Source: Eulemur rufifrons (taxonomy: Eukaryota > Chordata > Mammalia > Primates > Lemuridae). Taken from it: a stretch of 64,000 nt of DNA. The notes beneath the pieces are model-generated. The model saw only the letters and a program-made list of their open reading frames with translations, had not been told where the DNA came from and ran no database searches. The translations under genes were made by a program, and so were the position numbers. Shown piece after piece: positions 38,430 to 50,724 of the stretch; positions within the stretch are counted from its first letter, which is position 1, and the number at the start of each line of letters is the position of its first letter. The stretch is from contig NC_090984.1 in the NCBI RefSeq assembly GCF_041146395.1, positions 81,913,114 through 81,977,113 of the forward strand, given 5' to 3'.

Positions 38430-38720
38430 CTAATCCCTGCCAGAATCATTCCTTCTTCTCAGGACAGGCGGGAGAGAGCAATGTCCCTCACTTCTTGCTG
38501 TGAACGGGCTACATTACTAAACTTCTCCAAGTTTTAGTTTGCTCATCTATAAAAAATGGGGATATCTATAACAACGGATATTTATTATTCACTCCACAAA
38601 TATTTACTGAGTAGCTGCTCAATATATGTGCCAGGCAGTGTACTAGGCCCTGCTGATACAGCTGTTAGTGAAAGTGATGAAAATTTCTGCCGCCACAAAG
38701 CTCAGACTCTCCTGAAATAT
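38430..38720 (+). mobile_element. MIR fragment followed by L2/MIR-type fragment
   Basis: The first part (to 38545) has acttctccaagttttagttt and catctataaaaaatggggat. The second (38580-38720) has ttcactccacaaatatttac and tgtgccaggcagtgtactag, which reads in the opposite sense of such elements. Confidence 0.5.
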
Positions 38721-39674
38721 CACAGAAAGTCAGGTACTGTGCTAAGAGCACTGTGTACATCTTAGGTTATTGATGATACCACCTCCCTGTGTTATGGAGA
38801 CAAAATGAGAATTATGTAAAGTGTCTAGAATGTCCTGGGACTTATCAGGTATCCAGCAAGTGGTAGTTAGTACTGTGAGCAGGTAGACTAGCAGGGGTGA
38901 CTGTTTCCACCACTTTTTTCAGAGAAACAAGGCCATATTTTCAAGCAAAGCAGCTGGCTATGGAGTGACTGGGATAGCCCAGTGGGAATGGTGGGGGGCA
39001 GCAGGAGGTGGTCCTGGGGGCTGCCTGCTCCCCCAGGACCTCTGGCATTGCACAACATCAGAGAAACTGATCCGGTCTGTTGTGTTTAGGGACCACAGCT
39101 CTGGGTTTCTCCTCTCTCTTAGTATATTAATGGAGGGACATGAATGAAACCTGTCTCCCCTTGCTACAGTCACAAGTTGAACATAAAGACGCTACCATTT
39201 CAAAAAGGAGGTATTTGTCTTGAGAATTTCAAATCCTTTACACTTCTCTCTGTGGGTCTCCCCTGGGTCTTCTAAAGGCATTAGTTTTGAAAGAGGCAAT
39301 TGGAAAGAGCCCTTCTGAATCTGGTCCTGACATAGTTCAATTCAGTGAGTATTTCTTGTGAAGGTCACTCAGAGGTCTATGTACCTCAACTTTACTCCCC
39401 CTGACAAACGACAAAGACATCTATTACCCGGTATTAATTCTAGTCAACTTCCGAGGCTTTATATGAGGCCTCAGGATCTCTTGAACATGATATAACACAC
39501 ACACGCTGTTGTGACAGTATGAACCTCATTTATATGGAGGTTGTTAATATCACAGCCTCAACTATCTAGAGTCCAGCAGACAATCAGGAAACAAACAAAT
39601 GGGGTCAAAAGCTGACGCAGGTATCATAAAACTCATGTGCTCTTCTCATAGAAAATGCCACACAACCAACTCAA

Positions 39675-39730
39675 ATATATATCCATGTGTGTGTATGTAT
39701 ATGTATGTGTGTATACATATATATATATGT
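39675..39730. repeat. TG/TA-rich microsatellite
   Basis: Mixed GT, ATGT and AT units directly preceding the reverse-oriented Alu; it probably grew from that Alu's tail. Confidence 0.9.
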
Positions 39731-40251
39731 AAAGAGACAGGGTCTCTCTCTGTTGCCCAGGCTGGAGTGCAGTAGCTTAATCCTAGCTCCCTTACACTCC
39801 TGCCTGGGCTCAAGCGATCCTCCCACGCCTCAGTCTCCCCCGAGTAGCTAGGACTACAAGTGCATGCCTCCACACCCAGCTGATTTAAAAAAAATTTTTT
39901 TTTTTGTAGAGATGGGATCTCGCTATGTTGCCCAGGCTGGTCTTGACCTCCTGGGCTCAGCAATCCTCCTGCCTTGGTCTCTCAAAGTGCTAGATGGCTT
40001 TCTAATGGTGGTCGTGAAATCTAATGAGCATTCCTGACTGTATCGTCTCTGGCAAAGGAGATGGGTATCATGAAATAAAGTAGGTAGAAGACAATAGCCA
40101 TTTAGCACTTGTTCCTACTTGCTGTTCAGAGTTCAAGGCCAATAGCTCTCCCCTCTACCCAAGGGGCACACTAAATACCTTGTAAGAGACTCAAGGGTTT
40201 ACAGTATACAAAACCAAATCTAATGGTGGTCGTGAGCCACCACGCCCAGCC
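39731..40251 (-). mobile_element. Old Alu interrupted by a 201-bp insert
   Basis: Reverse-oriented Alu: agagacagggtctctctctg to caaagtgcta, then non-Alu sequence, then the Alu head resumes as cgtgagccaccacgcccagc and ends at 40251. Excluding the insert and one flanking copy, about 300 bp of Alu remain. A mid-element A/T run (aaaaaaaatttttttttttt) marks the inter-monomer linker. Confidence 0.85.
40018..40218. repeat. 201-bp insert flanked by 17-bp direct repeats
   Basis: The direct repeat TCTAATGGTGGTCGTGA is at 40001-40017 and 40219-40235. The 201 bp between them align without gaps to 43602-43802 with about 14 mismatches by eye (about 93% identity). It has no poly-A and no transposon ends that I recognise. 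Confidence 0.9.
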
Positions 40252-40839
40252 TAGGATCTATATGTTCTTACTCTACCTGATTTATCATAAACTTCATGAC
40301 CTTGCTTCACAACCCACTACAGATTAGAAACAGCAAATACAAGACAGGGGCACACCAAGGTAAGTACAAGAAAAAACTATCAACCTATGAGATTGAGAAA
40401 AGACATTACTACCCTCCTTCAAACAAAAATAAAGTAGAATTTTTTTTATAGTATATAAAGCTATTTTAATAACCCCATTTAAAAAACTATGTAAACTATT
40501 AAAAAAAAGATGACACACGCACTCAAAAACCTAATAGGCTGGGGCTATGTAGTGTTGGGGTATGGATCCATATGCTGCTAAATGAACCCTGAGGGCATTG
40601 CTATTACTACAAAGAAGAAAAACTGATGGATCAAAAAGATTGTAAATGATCAAGGACAATCTAATTATGTTTAATATAGTCTTTCACAGGATAAAATTTT
40701 AAAAAATGTTTTTAATCCCCAGTAGTCAACTTTTTTTTTTCTTTTTTGGAGTCTGCCACTAAATGGGGTAAAAGATTCAGTTATTAAAAAACTTTATTAA
40801 TGTGGGTCCTGGACCCATAATGCCAGATGAATGGGGGCA

Positions 40840-41080
40840 TTATTGCAGGTTCACTCTTTCCTGGACATTTTGTCAAGTAAATCTCACAACACCCATGTGA
40901 GATGATCAAGGCAGAGGCCCCACCTCAAAGCTGAGGGGAGAGAGGCTCAGAGAAGGCATATGCCTCGCCCAAGGCCACATGTCTTGGAAGGGATGGGATC
41001 ACTCAGAGAGCCAGGCCTCTGACTGGACGCATCAGAGCCCGGCAGCCCTTTGGGGCCCAGACCTGCTTCACTCTCGGTCT
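40840..41080 (-). mobile_element. MIR SINE
   Basis: aaatctcacaacacccatgt, then gaggggagagaggctcagag and cgcccaaggccacatgtctt follow the MIR reverse consensus. Confidence 0.65.
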
Positions 41081-43104
41081 GACCTCCCAGGGAAACCCCC
41101 TGCTGCTGCAAGTCAAAGCCTCATAAAGTCACCAGGTGTAAGGCACACACCAGGCACAAGGCAGTACCAGGGGATACAAAATCAAGAAGATACATAATCT
41201 CTCCCCTCAAAGACTTTATCAGCTACATTCTAGATTCTAGAAAGTGGGAGGGCGGAAAGGGGAAAGACAGGCAAGTTTATCAGTAACTACAGGGTAGAAC
41301 CTGGTAAGTGCCTTGACAGAGACAAAAACAAACTGGTAGGGGCTTCTGATGAATTAGCAAATCCTACTTGGCCAGTGGGGAGGAAAATAGGAACAGTTTT
41401 GTGACACTTGACTTCTCTAAGATGTTCACAGGGATAGGTTAAAGGTTTCCAAAATGAACTTATGATATAGTAAACCAGCCTCATGTCAGACTAAAAAGGG
41501 CTCTGTAAAAGACTAAACATGATTATTAACTCCAAGGTTCTTCATAATCCAATAATGTCTATCTAGTTGACAACTGCCTTCCCTAACAAAAAAATCCAAA
41601 AATCCAGACACCACTCAGCAGTTGATCAAAACCATTGGAGCAGCTTTAAGTCCTACTTTGATCTTTATTTTCCTTCATGCAAGGGCACATGGACGCTGGG
41701 CCCTTGGATTTAAATAGCAGTAAATGCCACATCTTTCAAAGAGATGGTTCTCTAATGGAGGCAGGTGACTGCTATTTTCCATCAAGGCTCATGAATATTG
41801 ATGTGGTGGAAAAGCCCCTTAGGGCACAACCCAGAACCAAAATGTTGACAAACATCCTCTATTGTGAAGAATTGAGCATCAGTGGGCCCACTATGCTCAG
41901 TAACTGGAATTCTTAAATATCATTTTTCTCCTCCAAGGGAGCTTGACTATTGTATTATGTTAAAATTTATAAATCTTCACAAATATACAATATAATTAAA
42001 TCTCACAAGGTAACAAGCTTCCAAGTTGTGCATACCCTGGTTGGTCCCTCATTTGAATAATAATTGCTGTCTTTCATTTTACAAGCATTCCTATATCTTA
42101 TATGCCTCAAAGGGCAGTTTGCAGCAATGGGAAAATTACATGACTGACTAAAAGCACACATGACATTTAAACTAAATTAATAGGATGACTAGTCAAGTCT
42201 GATATTTTTTGTCATGTGTCACCATCACTTAGTAGAAATTTATCTCATCACTTTTCCTCTCCACATTTCATATGAATTGTTTTTTAGAGATAAAATTTGA
42301 CTTTCTGAAGAGTTTAAGCACCACACAAAAAACAAAATTGATTTCAAACCACAAAAAAACTGCAACAGGAAGTAGAATAAGGAACCTAACATTGCATAAA
42401 ATCATCTCCTGCAATCGTAGAGATCAAATGTACAGTTTCCACATGTGCACAGGCAGAACCTCAAACAGACCCAAGATGGGAGAACTCAACACAGCACTTA
42501 ACAAGGTGAGCTTAGCACTTAAACAAGACGAAGGGCTATGTAAGTGTCATTAAACTTAGTAGGTTTGTATCTATTAATACAAAGGGAAATTGATGAAAGA
42601 ACATTCAAAACATTCCGTGTTAGTTGAAATGGGTATAGAAATATGGACTCATCAGAAGGTCAATGTACAGGAAAATAACGTTTATAGCATTATGCAAAGA
42701 GAAATGACAGACTAAGGAAAAGACATATTTTCACGAAGAAAGACATACGCATGAAATGTTTTCTTCTAAATAAAGTATTCGGTTTATTGTAGCTTAGTAC
42801 TCACTTACTATAGACAACGTAGGGAGAGGAAAAGCAATTTTAAAAGGCAGGTTTTAAAACCTAAAACAACCATATGAGGTTGTACTCCAAGACTGATCCA
42901 AGAAGCCCTCCCTACAGAAGAAAATGAATTCAAACCACCACCACACAAGAGGGCTTCTAGTAAACCCATTCTCCACTCTAACAACCTTCCTTAGAAAATC
43001 ATTACTAGGAAGTCATTATTTACCAAAACCTGTTCTGGGTATGTAGGGGATAGAGGAGAGCATACAGCCAGATAAAATGGGTTAACTGTGTCCCTGGCTC
43101 CATA

Positions 43105-43300
43105 AGTCTTTGACATACCCTATCTTAGTCAACATTCATCACAATCTTGTAAGGAGGGTATTACTTTTCCCATTAAGCAGATGAAGAAACTGAGGCTCAG
43201 AGTATTTAAGATAACATGCCCATATGGCTACGGAGAGGCAAGAGGCAGTACTGGAATCCAGGTCTGACTTCAAAAATTGCTCTTATACTATTTTGACACA
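43105..43300 (-). mobile_element. MIR SINE
   Basis: caatcttgtaaggagggtat, then gatgaagaaactgaggctca and ggaatccaggtctgacttca match MIR in reverse. Confidence 0.7.
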
Positions 43301-43359
43301 GTAATGGTGGTGGTGGTGGTGTTTGGAGGGGGATGGAGAATGAGATTCAGTTTTGCATA

Positions 43360-43505
43360 TTTGGAGTTTGAGGAAACTGTGAAGATATGCATTCAAATGC
43401 AGGGAATGGGAAGTCTAGGATCCCATCCTGGCACTGTCTCAAATGAGTTGTCTGACCTTGGACAAGCCTTTCCAGGTTCTATGTTTCCCTGACATACAGA
43501 TAAAC
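43360..43505 (+). mobile_element. MIR SINE fragment
   Basis: gatcccatcctggcactgtc and tgagttgtctgaccttggac fit the MIR core in the sense orientation, opposite to the neighbouring MIR. Confidence 0.55.
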
Positions 43506-43601
43506 TCTGAAGTCTGAAATCTGTGATGGATGCTGTAGAACTTTAAGTCTCTGCATCCAGACAGAAAGCTACTCATAAAAGTATCAGTGGAATATTAGTG
43601 A

Positions 43602-43802
43602 AATCTAATGAAGATTTCTGACTGTATCTTCTCTGGCAAAGGAGATAGGTATTATGAAATAAAGTAGGTAGAAGACAATAGCCGTTTAGCACTTGTTCCT
43701 ACTTGCTGTTCAGAGTTCAAGGCCAATAGCTCTCTTCTCTGCCCAAGGGGCACACTAAATGCCTTGTAAGAGACTCCAGGGTTTACAGTGTACAAAATCA
43801 AA
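43602..43802. repeat. 201-bp paralogue of the Alu insert
   Basis: The gapless partner of 40018-40218. Here it sits in ordinary intron sequence without flanking direct repeats, so it is the likelier source copy. Confidence 0.9.
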
Positions 43803-44487
43803 CCTAATTTTGCAATGAGTTTGATGAGAAAGTATTAATACAGAATAGAAGCAAGTCTAACTGCCTCCTAATAAGAAGATCTTCTTATCTATAAATGGGG
43901 AAACACAGACCCTTAGGAGTTCAAATCTACCCCAAATGAGATTCCTGTGAAGGAAAGGAATGGTGGTTTACCCCAAGTCACAAGACCAACGTGGGAATAA
44001 AAAAATAAATAAATAAATAACCCTCACCATTTCAGGTTAAACTATAATGGTTAAACACTAAGATAAAGTAAATGTTCAGATATTTGAGACATGCAATGAG
44101 GAATGATTCCACCATCCCTTCCAATAGGTACAAAGGCCTCAGATCAACAATATGAAATAGAAGCATGGTCATGCGGATAGTTATAAATAAATAGTGCCTA
44201 TTATGGGGTAGGCACTATTTGATGATCGAGCACAATTTTGCACACGAAGAACAAATCCAAATAATCATCAACAGAAAGAACTTCTTTATTTACAGTTTAC
44301 TCTTCAAATGATTAAAATGTGTATAAGAAAAAGAAACCTTTAAAAGCTTTTAATGAGTTGAAAACAAATAAGCAAACCTACCATATGAAATTAATCATGA
44401 CATATATTAAAAAACCCCAAGCACTTTAAAATGAAAGGTGGGAAGCCTGAGCCAAAGTATCTATTTGTACAGCTATAAAATTTTAAT

Positions 44488-44632
44488 ACTAATTAGCTGG
44501 GTGCTAAGGCATGTGCCTGTATTCTCAGCTACTTGAGAGGCTGAGACAGGCTGAGATCACTTGATCCCAGGAGTTTGAGTCCAGCTTGGGCAACACAGTG
44601 AGACCCCATCTCCAAAAAATAAAGAAATAAAA
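44488..44632 (+). mobile_element. Partial Alu (5' truncated)
   Basis: attagctgggtgctaaggca, then agctacttgagaggctgaga and gggcaacacagtgagacccc form part of an old Alu. Confidence 0.8.
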
Positions 44633-47600
44633 ATTAATTCTAAAAAGTACCTTTGACAACCAAAGTCCACATATCTATGGGACTCTTTGGAAGCCAATGG
44701 GAAATTCTACCGCCAGGTGGCTCATTCTCATTCTAAAGAATGCCAGGGACATGGAGTATTTCAGCATCCAAATTCATATTAATGACTATGGCAATAAAAC
44801 TCTTCAGGACTTTAGAGGTTGTTTTGTCTCAAAGTTGCTATACTGCACAAAGAAAGGAAAATACATTTTGAAAACTGAATATAACTAAAGGTTTCAACAA
44901 AACCAAGGCAAATTGTCTCCTTTATGTCCTGATTTCTAATAAAAGAGATACGGAGGCATGTGGAAACACTTCATTTATAAGACAGAAGAAACAGAAGTAC
45001 CTACAATTGGTATCAATTGCTGGGATAAAACTTAGTTCATGGTTCCCTTTCTTAGATTTTTATAGCATCTGCTCCCCGTACCATTCACCAGCCAGGTATA
45101 TTACCTGATTAGCCTGTAAGTTCCTCGGTGTTGGGACCTCACCCAGCTGACAAGTGCTTAACTGATGACAAAGATGGATGGAGCCCTTTTGATAACCTGG
45201 TAGGAAACACCAGCAATGTCCCCTTTGCCTTCAAATCTGGGATCTACAAGCTTTAGGCTTTTCAAACATTTGTGTAAGTAACCACAGCACTCAAGGGAAT
45301 AGGGCTTCAACTTATATAGCAAGACAGATGAATTGAAATATAATTTTGGGGGAAATGACCTTATAGTAAAATGCATGAAAATGCCAAGTTACTTTCCTTA
45401 ACAACTGTTAAAAGAAACATTAGGCTTAAAAAAAAAAAAACCAAAAAAACCACAAGCTACTGAAGATGAATCATAAAATTAAAAAATCTACAGACAATAT
45501 TAATATTCTTGATTGAGAGGGACAATACTTTTTATTTCATTCATTTTTCAAGAAAAAATGATTAATGCAGCCCAATTCCAATATAGGTAACTTGGAAGTT
45601 TTGTTTTATTTAAAAATTATACTCATTAAGATTTAAAAGACAAAAGTAAAGCCACAAGCATCCAGGAAGCTGATGGATACTAATGTATCCAAAAACCAAT
45701 TTAATGAAAAACTGTAGTTTACGATAAACATAACTATAAATAAGTTGCACCCATACCATAAGATTAAAGGAATGCCTGACATGCAGAACACATACAATAC
45801 ATATTTGTTGAATTAATGAATAGATGAATATATTCAGATTTGTCATGCTACCCTTTCTTTTTTTATTAAACCAAGCTGCTAACTGTTATAAGTTTTTCTA
45901 TAAATACCTTCTAAAGAGAAAAAAAATGGCATTAAAAACTTATAATTTTATAACTTATGATCCCTACTCAATATATCACTTGGATTGCTTCAGTGAATCC
46001 TAAGGAATTTTTTCCTTAACAATTTAAAAGTATAGACTATATAGAGTATCTTAACAGCATATGGCCAAGTTTGTGTGATCATCTGAGAATAATTCAGTTT
46101 CATAAAAAATGCAAATTTCACAGCCGTGCATTAATTCATGCCAACCCTGTTCTCAAGACAATCACCAGGGACCTCCCACACAAAATCAATATGCACATAT
46201 CTATTTAACTTTTATCACTGGCTCACTAAGTAAATATCACACTATAGACCACTTAGGTATTCATTATTCAGGCAAATAGCAAACGTAAAACGAAGGCTGG
46301 TAGTGTCAAGTCATTAACAAATCAATCGATAACTGTTCCCTGTTTTAGTCTACCAAATGAGGGCAAAAATGTGCAACATCTGGAGGGCAAACTGTTAATC
46401 TGCCGCCAAGGTGCAATCTGTTCATGGCAGAGGATCCCATATTTACTCTAACTCTAAGAAAACATCTCAAGGAAACCTTAAGTTGTATTATATCTTCTCA
46501 GGCTTCAATAAGCACTAAAACAGATTCATCCTTTTATATTATTCCTTCGACACCAAAAGGCCTGAGATCCCCAAGGAGCACACTGGGAGACACCATTGTT
46601 TTGTTCCGGTGTCTGAGACTGAGGTAAAACTCAAAAACATTTGAGTGCATTACGTGATGAGGAGCAAATGGTTCAATCTTCAGAACTCCCAGTTCAAGAT
46701 ATTTTAAGCAAGATTTTTAGCATTTTTTTGGTACCACATGTATTCACAAGCAGCTAATCCCTTCAAAAGTGGCCAAGAATGGCCCCGGTTTTTGCAAAGA
46801 ACGCTTGTTTTTTAAGTGTGAGCCTGTTTAACACCACATTCATGTTGCCAAGCCCCTGAGAATATTATCTTTTGTACATTAATTTCAGGATGATCGCTAC
46901 TCCTGTCTGTCTCAGGTAACAGAAAGCCAATACATGGTACTGTATCACTTAGCCATCTTGTCAGCTAAACGACAGTGAGAATGGAATGAATAAAAGGAAG
47001 TTTCCGAAGCTAGCATAAAGTTAAGCTTCATGACTGCTTCCTCAATGTACACCACGTGATAAAAACCACTGTCTACAGTGTCAGCAATGAGAGCAACAGA
47101 ACTCAAAAAGTATTGTTCATTTTTTCCCTCTCAACCATTCCAACAACCAACAGCAAGAAACTCAACTCAAAGCCATATAAATGATGCTATTAATTATGAG
47201 AATTGAAGGCGATCTCAGGTCATGACAGATCTAATGTTCTTCCCACCATCAACAAGAAAAAGACCCCTTCTCTCCTCTTTCTCATGTCTGTGGCTTGATC
47301 TATGGGACAAACACGACTATTTGTGGTCACACATAGAAGCTAACATTGGCACACACATACACACACCCCTGCTGGAAGCAAGTCATGCTGGGTTTTAAAT
47401 GAACCTGCACTGTATTGGCTTACCCTCCTGTCTGATTTCCCGGGTGGAAGGTTTAATTAATACTTCACCCAGAAACAATCCACACAAGAAATAGCTTTAT
47501 TGGGAGTAAAAGTCAAAACAGAAATCTGCTCTTCCTGTGAATGGCAGTTTTCTTACTGCAGTTTCCTTCTCTTCAATGGAAACCTCACCCTCCTCCTTTC

Positions 47601-47921
47601 TGTCCAAATGATGAATGTGGAGTGAATAAAATAATCCACAAAGAACAAGACAAATGTTGGAAAACATCCTCTCGTTACTCCTTTTCTCTCTTTATCTAAG
47701 ATGCTCAGTGAACACCTGAATTCCAGAGCACAAATTAAAGCAGGACCTCATCCCCTGAGCAAACTGTACTGTTACGTCACACCCGCTGCATCCTTCTTTT
47801 TATCAGGCTAACAGCCAGAATGCTAGAAAGAAGTTGCAACATGCATGGTCTGCCCCACCTCCAGCACCCCGACAGAAACCGCATCCCACTTCCCACAGAC
47901 CGTGTTCTCCCCAGACCTTAC

Positions 47922-48101
47922 CCTGCCCAGGTGGTCCTGAAGTAGCGTCTGTTGCAGCACTGGGGCCACCTCCTCCAGGCTCAACACGTGGCAAAGCTCA
48001 GTGAGTTCCTCCTGCCCCAGAGACCCGGTGCCCGTCGTGTCAAAACTGTCAAACAGCTCCTTGAGTCGGGCCTCATGCTGGTCCTGCTCCACCTCATCCA
48101 T
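47922..48101 (-). CDS. NIN: NIN coding exon 2, start codon and first EF-hand-like unit (codons 1-60)
   Basis: The exon runs from ATG at 48101-48099 through MDEVEQDQHEARLKELFDSF, DTTGTGSLGQEELTELCHVL and on to LLQDHLGR. DTTGTGSLGQEE is an EF-hand-like loop with Asp at 1, Gly at 6 and Glu at 12 but Thr at 3 and 5, so it is probably weak or inactive. The ATG has G at -3 and G at +4 (GGGATGG). The exon itself starts at 48122 after TCTCTGTCCTGCACAG, giving 21 nt of 5'UTR. The donor is GGCAGG|GTAAGG (GT at 47921-47920). Human ninein, from memory, reads QDNLLGRV here, so this sequence seems to lack one leucine codon. Confidence 0.97.
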
Positions 48102-48122
48102 CCCATAGCCCACAGTGCTCAC
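48102..48122 (-). other. NIN: NIN exon 2 5'UTR segment (21 nt)
   Basis: Twenty-one bases lie between the acceptor CAG and the ATG: GTGAGCACTGTGGGCTATGGG. They are in frame with the start (VSTVGYG) and have no stop, so the frame stays open into exon 1. The first bases GTGAGC after the CAG also look like a splice donor; a strong acceptor tract just upstream argues that this is the exon start. Confidence 0.85.
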
Positions 48123-50633
48123 CTGTGCAGGACAGAGACAAGGACAGGTTGTGGCAGCCCCTTAAAGCCTACCGTGGTCACCCCCGGCACCCTCAGCTCC
48201 CTCGCACCCCACCAGCCCCTTGGGAATGGTCTTTATGTAACACTCTGTTTCTGGTACACCCACGGCAGGACCATGGGTCTCCACCCAGCCCAGCCCTGGC
48301 CAGCGGAGCTCCCACATGCACCCACACGGTCCACTACACTGGGGGTAACGTTACCAGAATGAGGGGGTCGCGAAGGCAGGAAGATACCCTCCTCCCCTGC
48401 CTGGTCCCTGGGCGGATGGCCAGATTGTCACACTCAAAGCTGACAGCAGTTCTCTATTGGCTCTTCTGACCCAGGACGTAAAGAAGGTGAAAAGCCACTT
48501 TTGACAGCAAGACCATTCAAAAGAACTAATCGTTAGTGCCAAAGACGCAGGCAAGTCAGCAAGCTCTAGACCGCCTGTCCAGATGTTGCAATCTGCCAGC
48601 GTGGCCAAGCTGGTTAGTTCTACTTTGTCCAGCCTAGATGCCTCCCACAGTAGACCAGAAACTACAGCAAGAAGCAGTGGATGAACTCATCTGCTACAAA
48701 ACCACCTCCTTGTTTACAAGAGACCAAATGCCTTTTATGCTGAGCTCCTCAAAAAGCAACTCAATTAACTCCGTTGGTGCAATTAGATGAAGTGTGACAG
48801 GAAGAGTATTCCCTGAAGCTCACTTTAGTCCCAGGGAGTTTTAGATAATGCTTAGTTGCCTAGACAAAGGGGAAAACAATACTCCAACTTTTCAGACGGT
48901 GAGGTTTCAAAGAGCCACAGACTGACTTATATGAATCATACAGCATCTCAGGGCGCCTCCACTATCTATAGCATCTTATCTCTTTATGCCTGGTTAACCT
49001 GTCTTCCATCTCTCTGACCTACCCATACCCCAGGCTTTCCATTTCGCCACATTCCTTAGGGTCAGGCAAAACTTGGAGTCATCAATAACTCTCAGAGTCA
49101 TTTTTGCTAAAAATACACATCATAAAATTCCAGATACCTTGAACTTTAACAACAAAATCTAGGTTTTTTCCCTTGCATGATAATTCATCTTTATTGTGCT
49201 GGATCTTCCAATGAAAGCCTGGAGCCTGCACATCTGAATGTACTTTTACCATGATGCAATGGAGGCCAAATGCAACATACCCTTGAGACCATGACCTCAG
49301 CCATCTGGAACAAAGCTCTCAGAACTAGCCCCTTGGCTATAAAAAGTAGCACCTTTCACTAACCAAGCACCTCTAACTAATAAGGCAAGTTAGGAAAAAC
49401 TCTCTAACTTAGAGATGATATTCCACAAAGCAGATCACTACAACATGGGAAATACGCAAGCAAAGATGTTGAACATGGCCAGAACTGAAAATAAAAGGCT
49501 CTCTAGAACAAATCAGTGCTGCTCTAGAGTGTAATCGCCTCCTTTCCATAGACAGCTGTTCAACATAGGACAAGCTAGAACACAGCCACAATCTTCCCAA
49601 GGGTTTCAGCAGAACTAAGTGGACTCAGAAGATGAATGTAAACAGCTCTGCCACACAGCTCAATTTTTATCAGGGGACAGTTTTGGTCCAGGCTCCTGGG
49701 CTTGGACAGGTCTCCTAATTATCAGTTTTTCTATTACTAAGGTACTGCTTGCTGGCTCTGGCTGTCTTCCCAGGGTTGGTCTGTTGGGTTAACTAATCAC
49801 TATGTAAATGTTGTCAAAATAAGTCGAAAGTGCTATATAAACATCAAAGCATCAATGAAGAAACACCAAGGTGTTATGCAAAGCCACAAGAGCTAAGAAT
49901 TTAGACAAGGCTAAGGGTTGGCTAATGAGATTCACTTAGAGCTGACCAGTTAATTGTCAACTAAGATCTGCTGAGAATCCCCCAGGTGCTCTGGGATTTT
50001 CAGTGTTGCCACAGCTCTCAGTCTCACTCTGACTTTCATGGTCCCCTGGACGATACTCTGACCAAATTCATAAAATGCCAGACTACTCTGCTTTTGCTCG
50101 GTTTTGCATATACGTTTAAAAACGCAAAAGCAAAAGCATTCTAAGACTTCCCTTTTTTAAAGATTAGTTTTAATGGAAGGGGATCTGCCCATCTAAACCA
50201 ACAGAAGAGAGAAATAAAACAACGTACTGAGAATTCCTGATCTTATCTGCTGCTTTGAATTGGATAAACTCTTATGCCCCACCCTTTGGGAGGTCACTGG
50301 ATTTTCACTAAATCAAATCTCTTTCATTTTATAGCAGTTTTCCTTTTTAAAATTCTCTTTATCTCCCTCCTTCTCCAGACACTGGGCTTAGAAAAACATT
50401 CTTTTGACTGTAGGGTGGGGGGGAGGAAGCCCCAGCCCTGTGGAACAAATGCTCATACTGAAACATGCAGGAGATGTTACACAGGGTGACAAGCTGTCAG
50501 TACTCATCTGGCACAGAATGCATTTTTGCTGGTTAATATTATTCCCCAAATGTTCATCAGTAATTTCATGTGCAGGAATTTTTTTTTTCTCCCTACTTGG
50601 CAGAAATTTCTTTAAGGGTACAATCCACCACGC

Positions 50634-50637
<4 letters not shown>

Positions 50638-50722
<85 letters not shown>
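50638..50722. repeat. Compound (TA)n(CA)n microsatellite
   Basis: About 17 TA units followed by CA tracts with an internal TATA interruption. Likely highly polymorphic. Confidence 0.98.

Positions 50723-50724
<2 letters not shown>

Larger units (their letters stand above)
36330..47921 (-). other. NIN: NIN intron 2
   Basis: 11.6-kb intron. It contains a lemur-type Alu, an old L1, several MIRs, an interrupted Alu carrying a 201-bp insert, the matching 201-bp sequence at 43602, and a partial Alu. 41.1-43.1 kb and 44.7-47.9 kb hold no gene or repeat that I can name. Confidence 0.85.

Noticed and set aside
44709..44722. CTCF-like ccgccaggtggctc
   Set aside because: It keeps part of the core but has a mismatch at a key position and no extended flank match.
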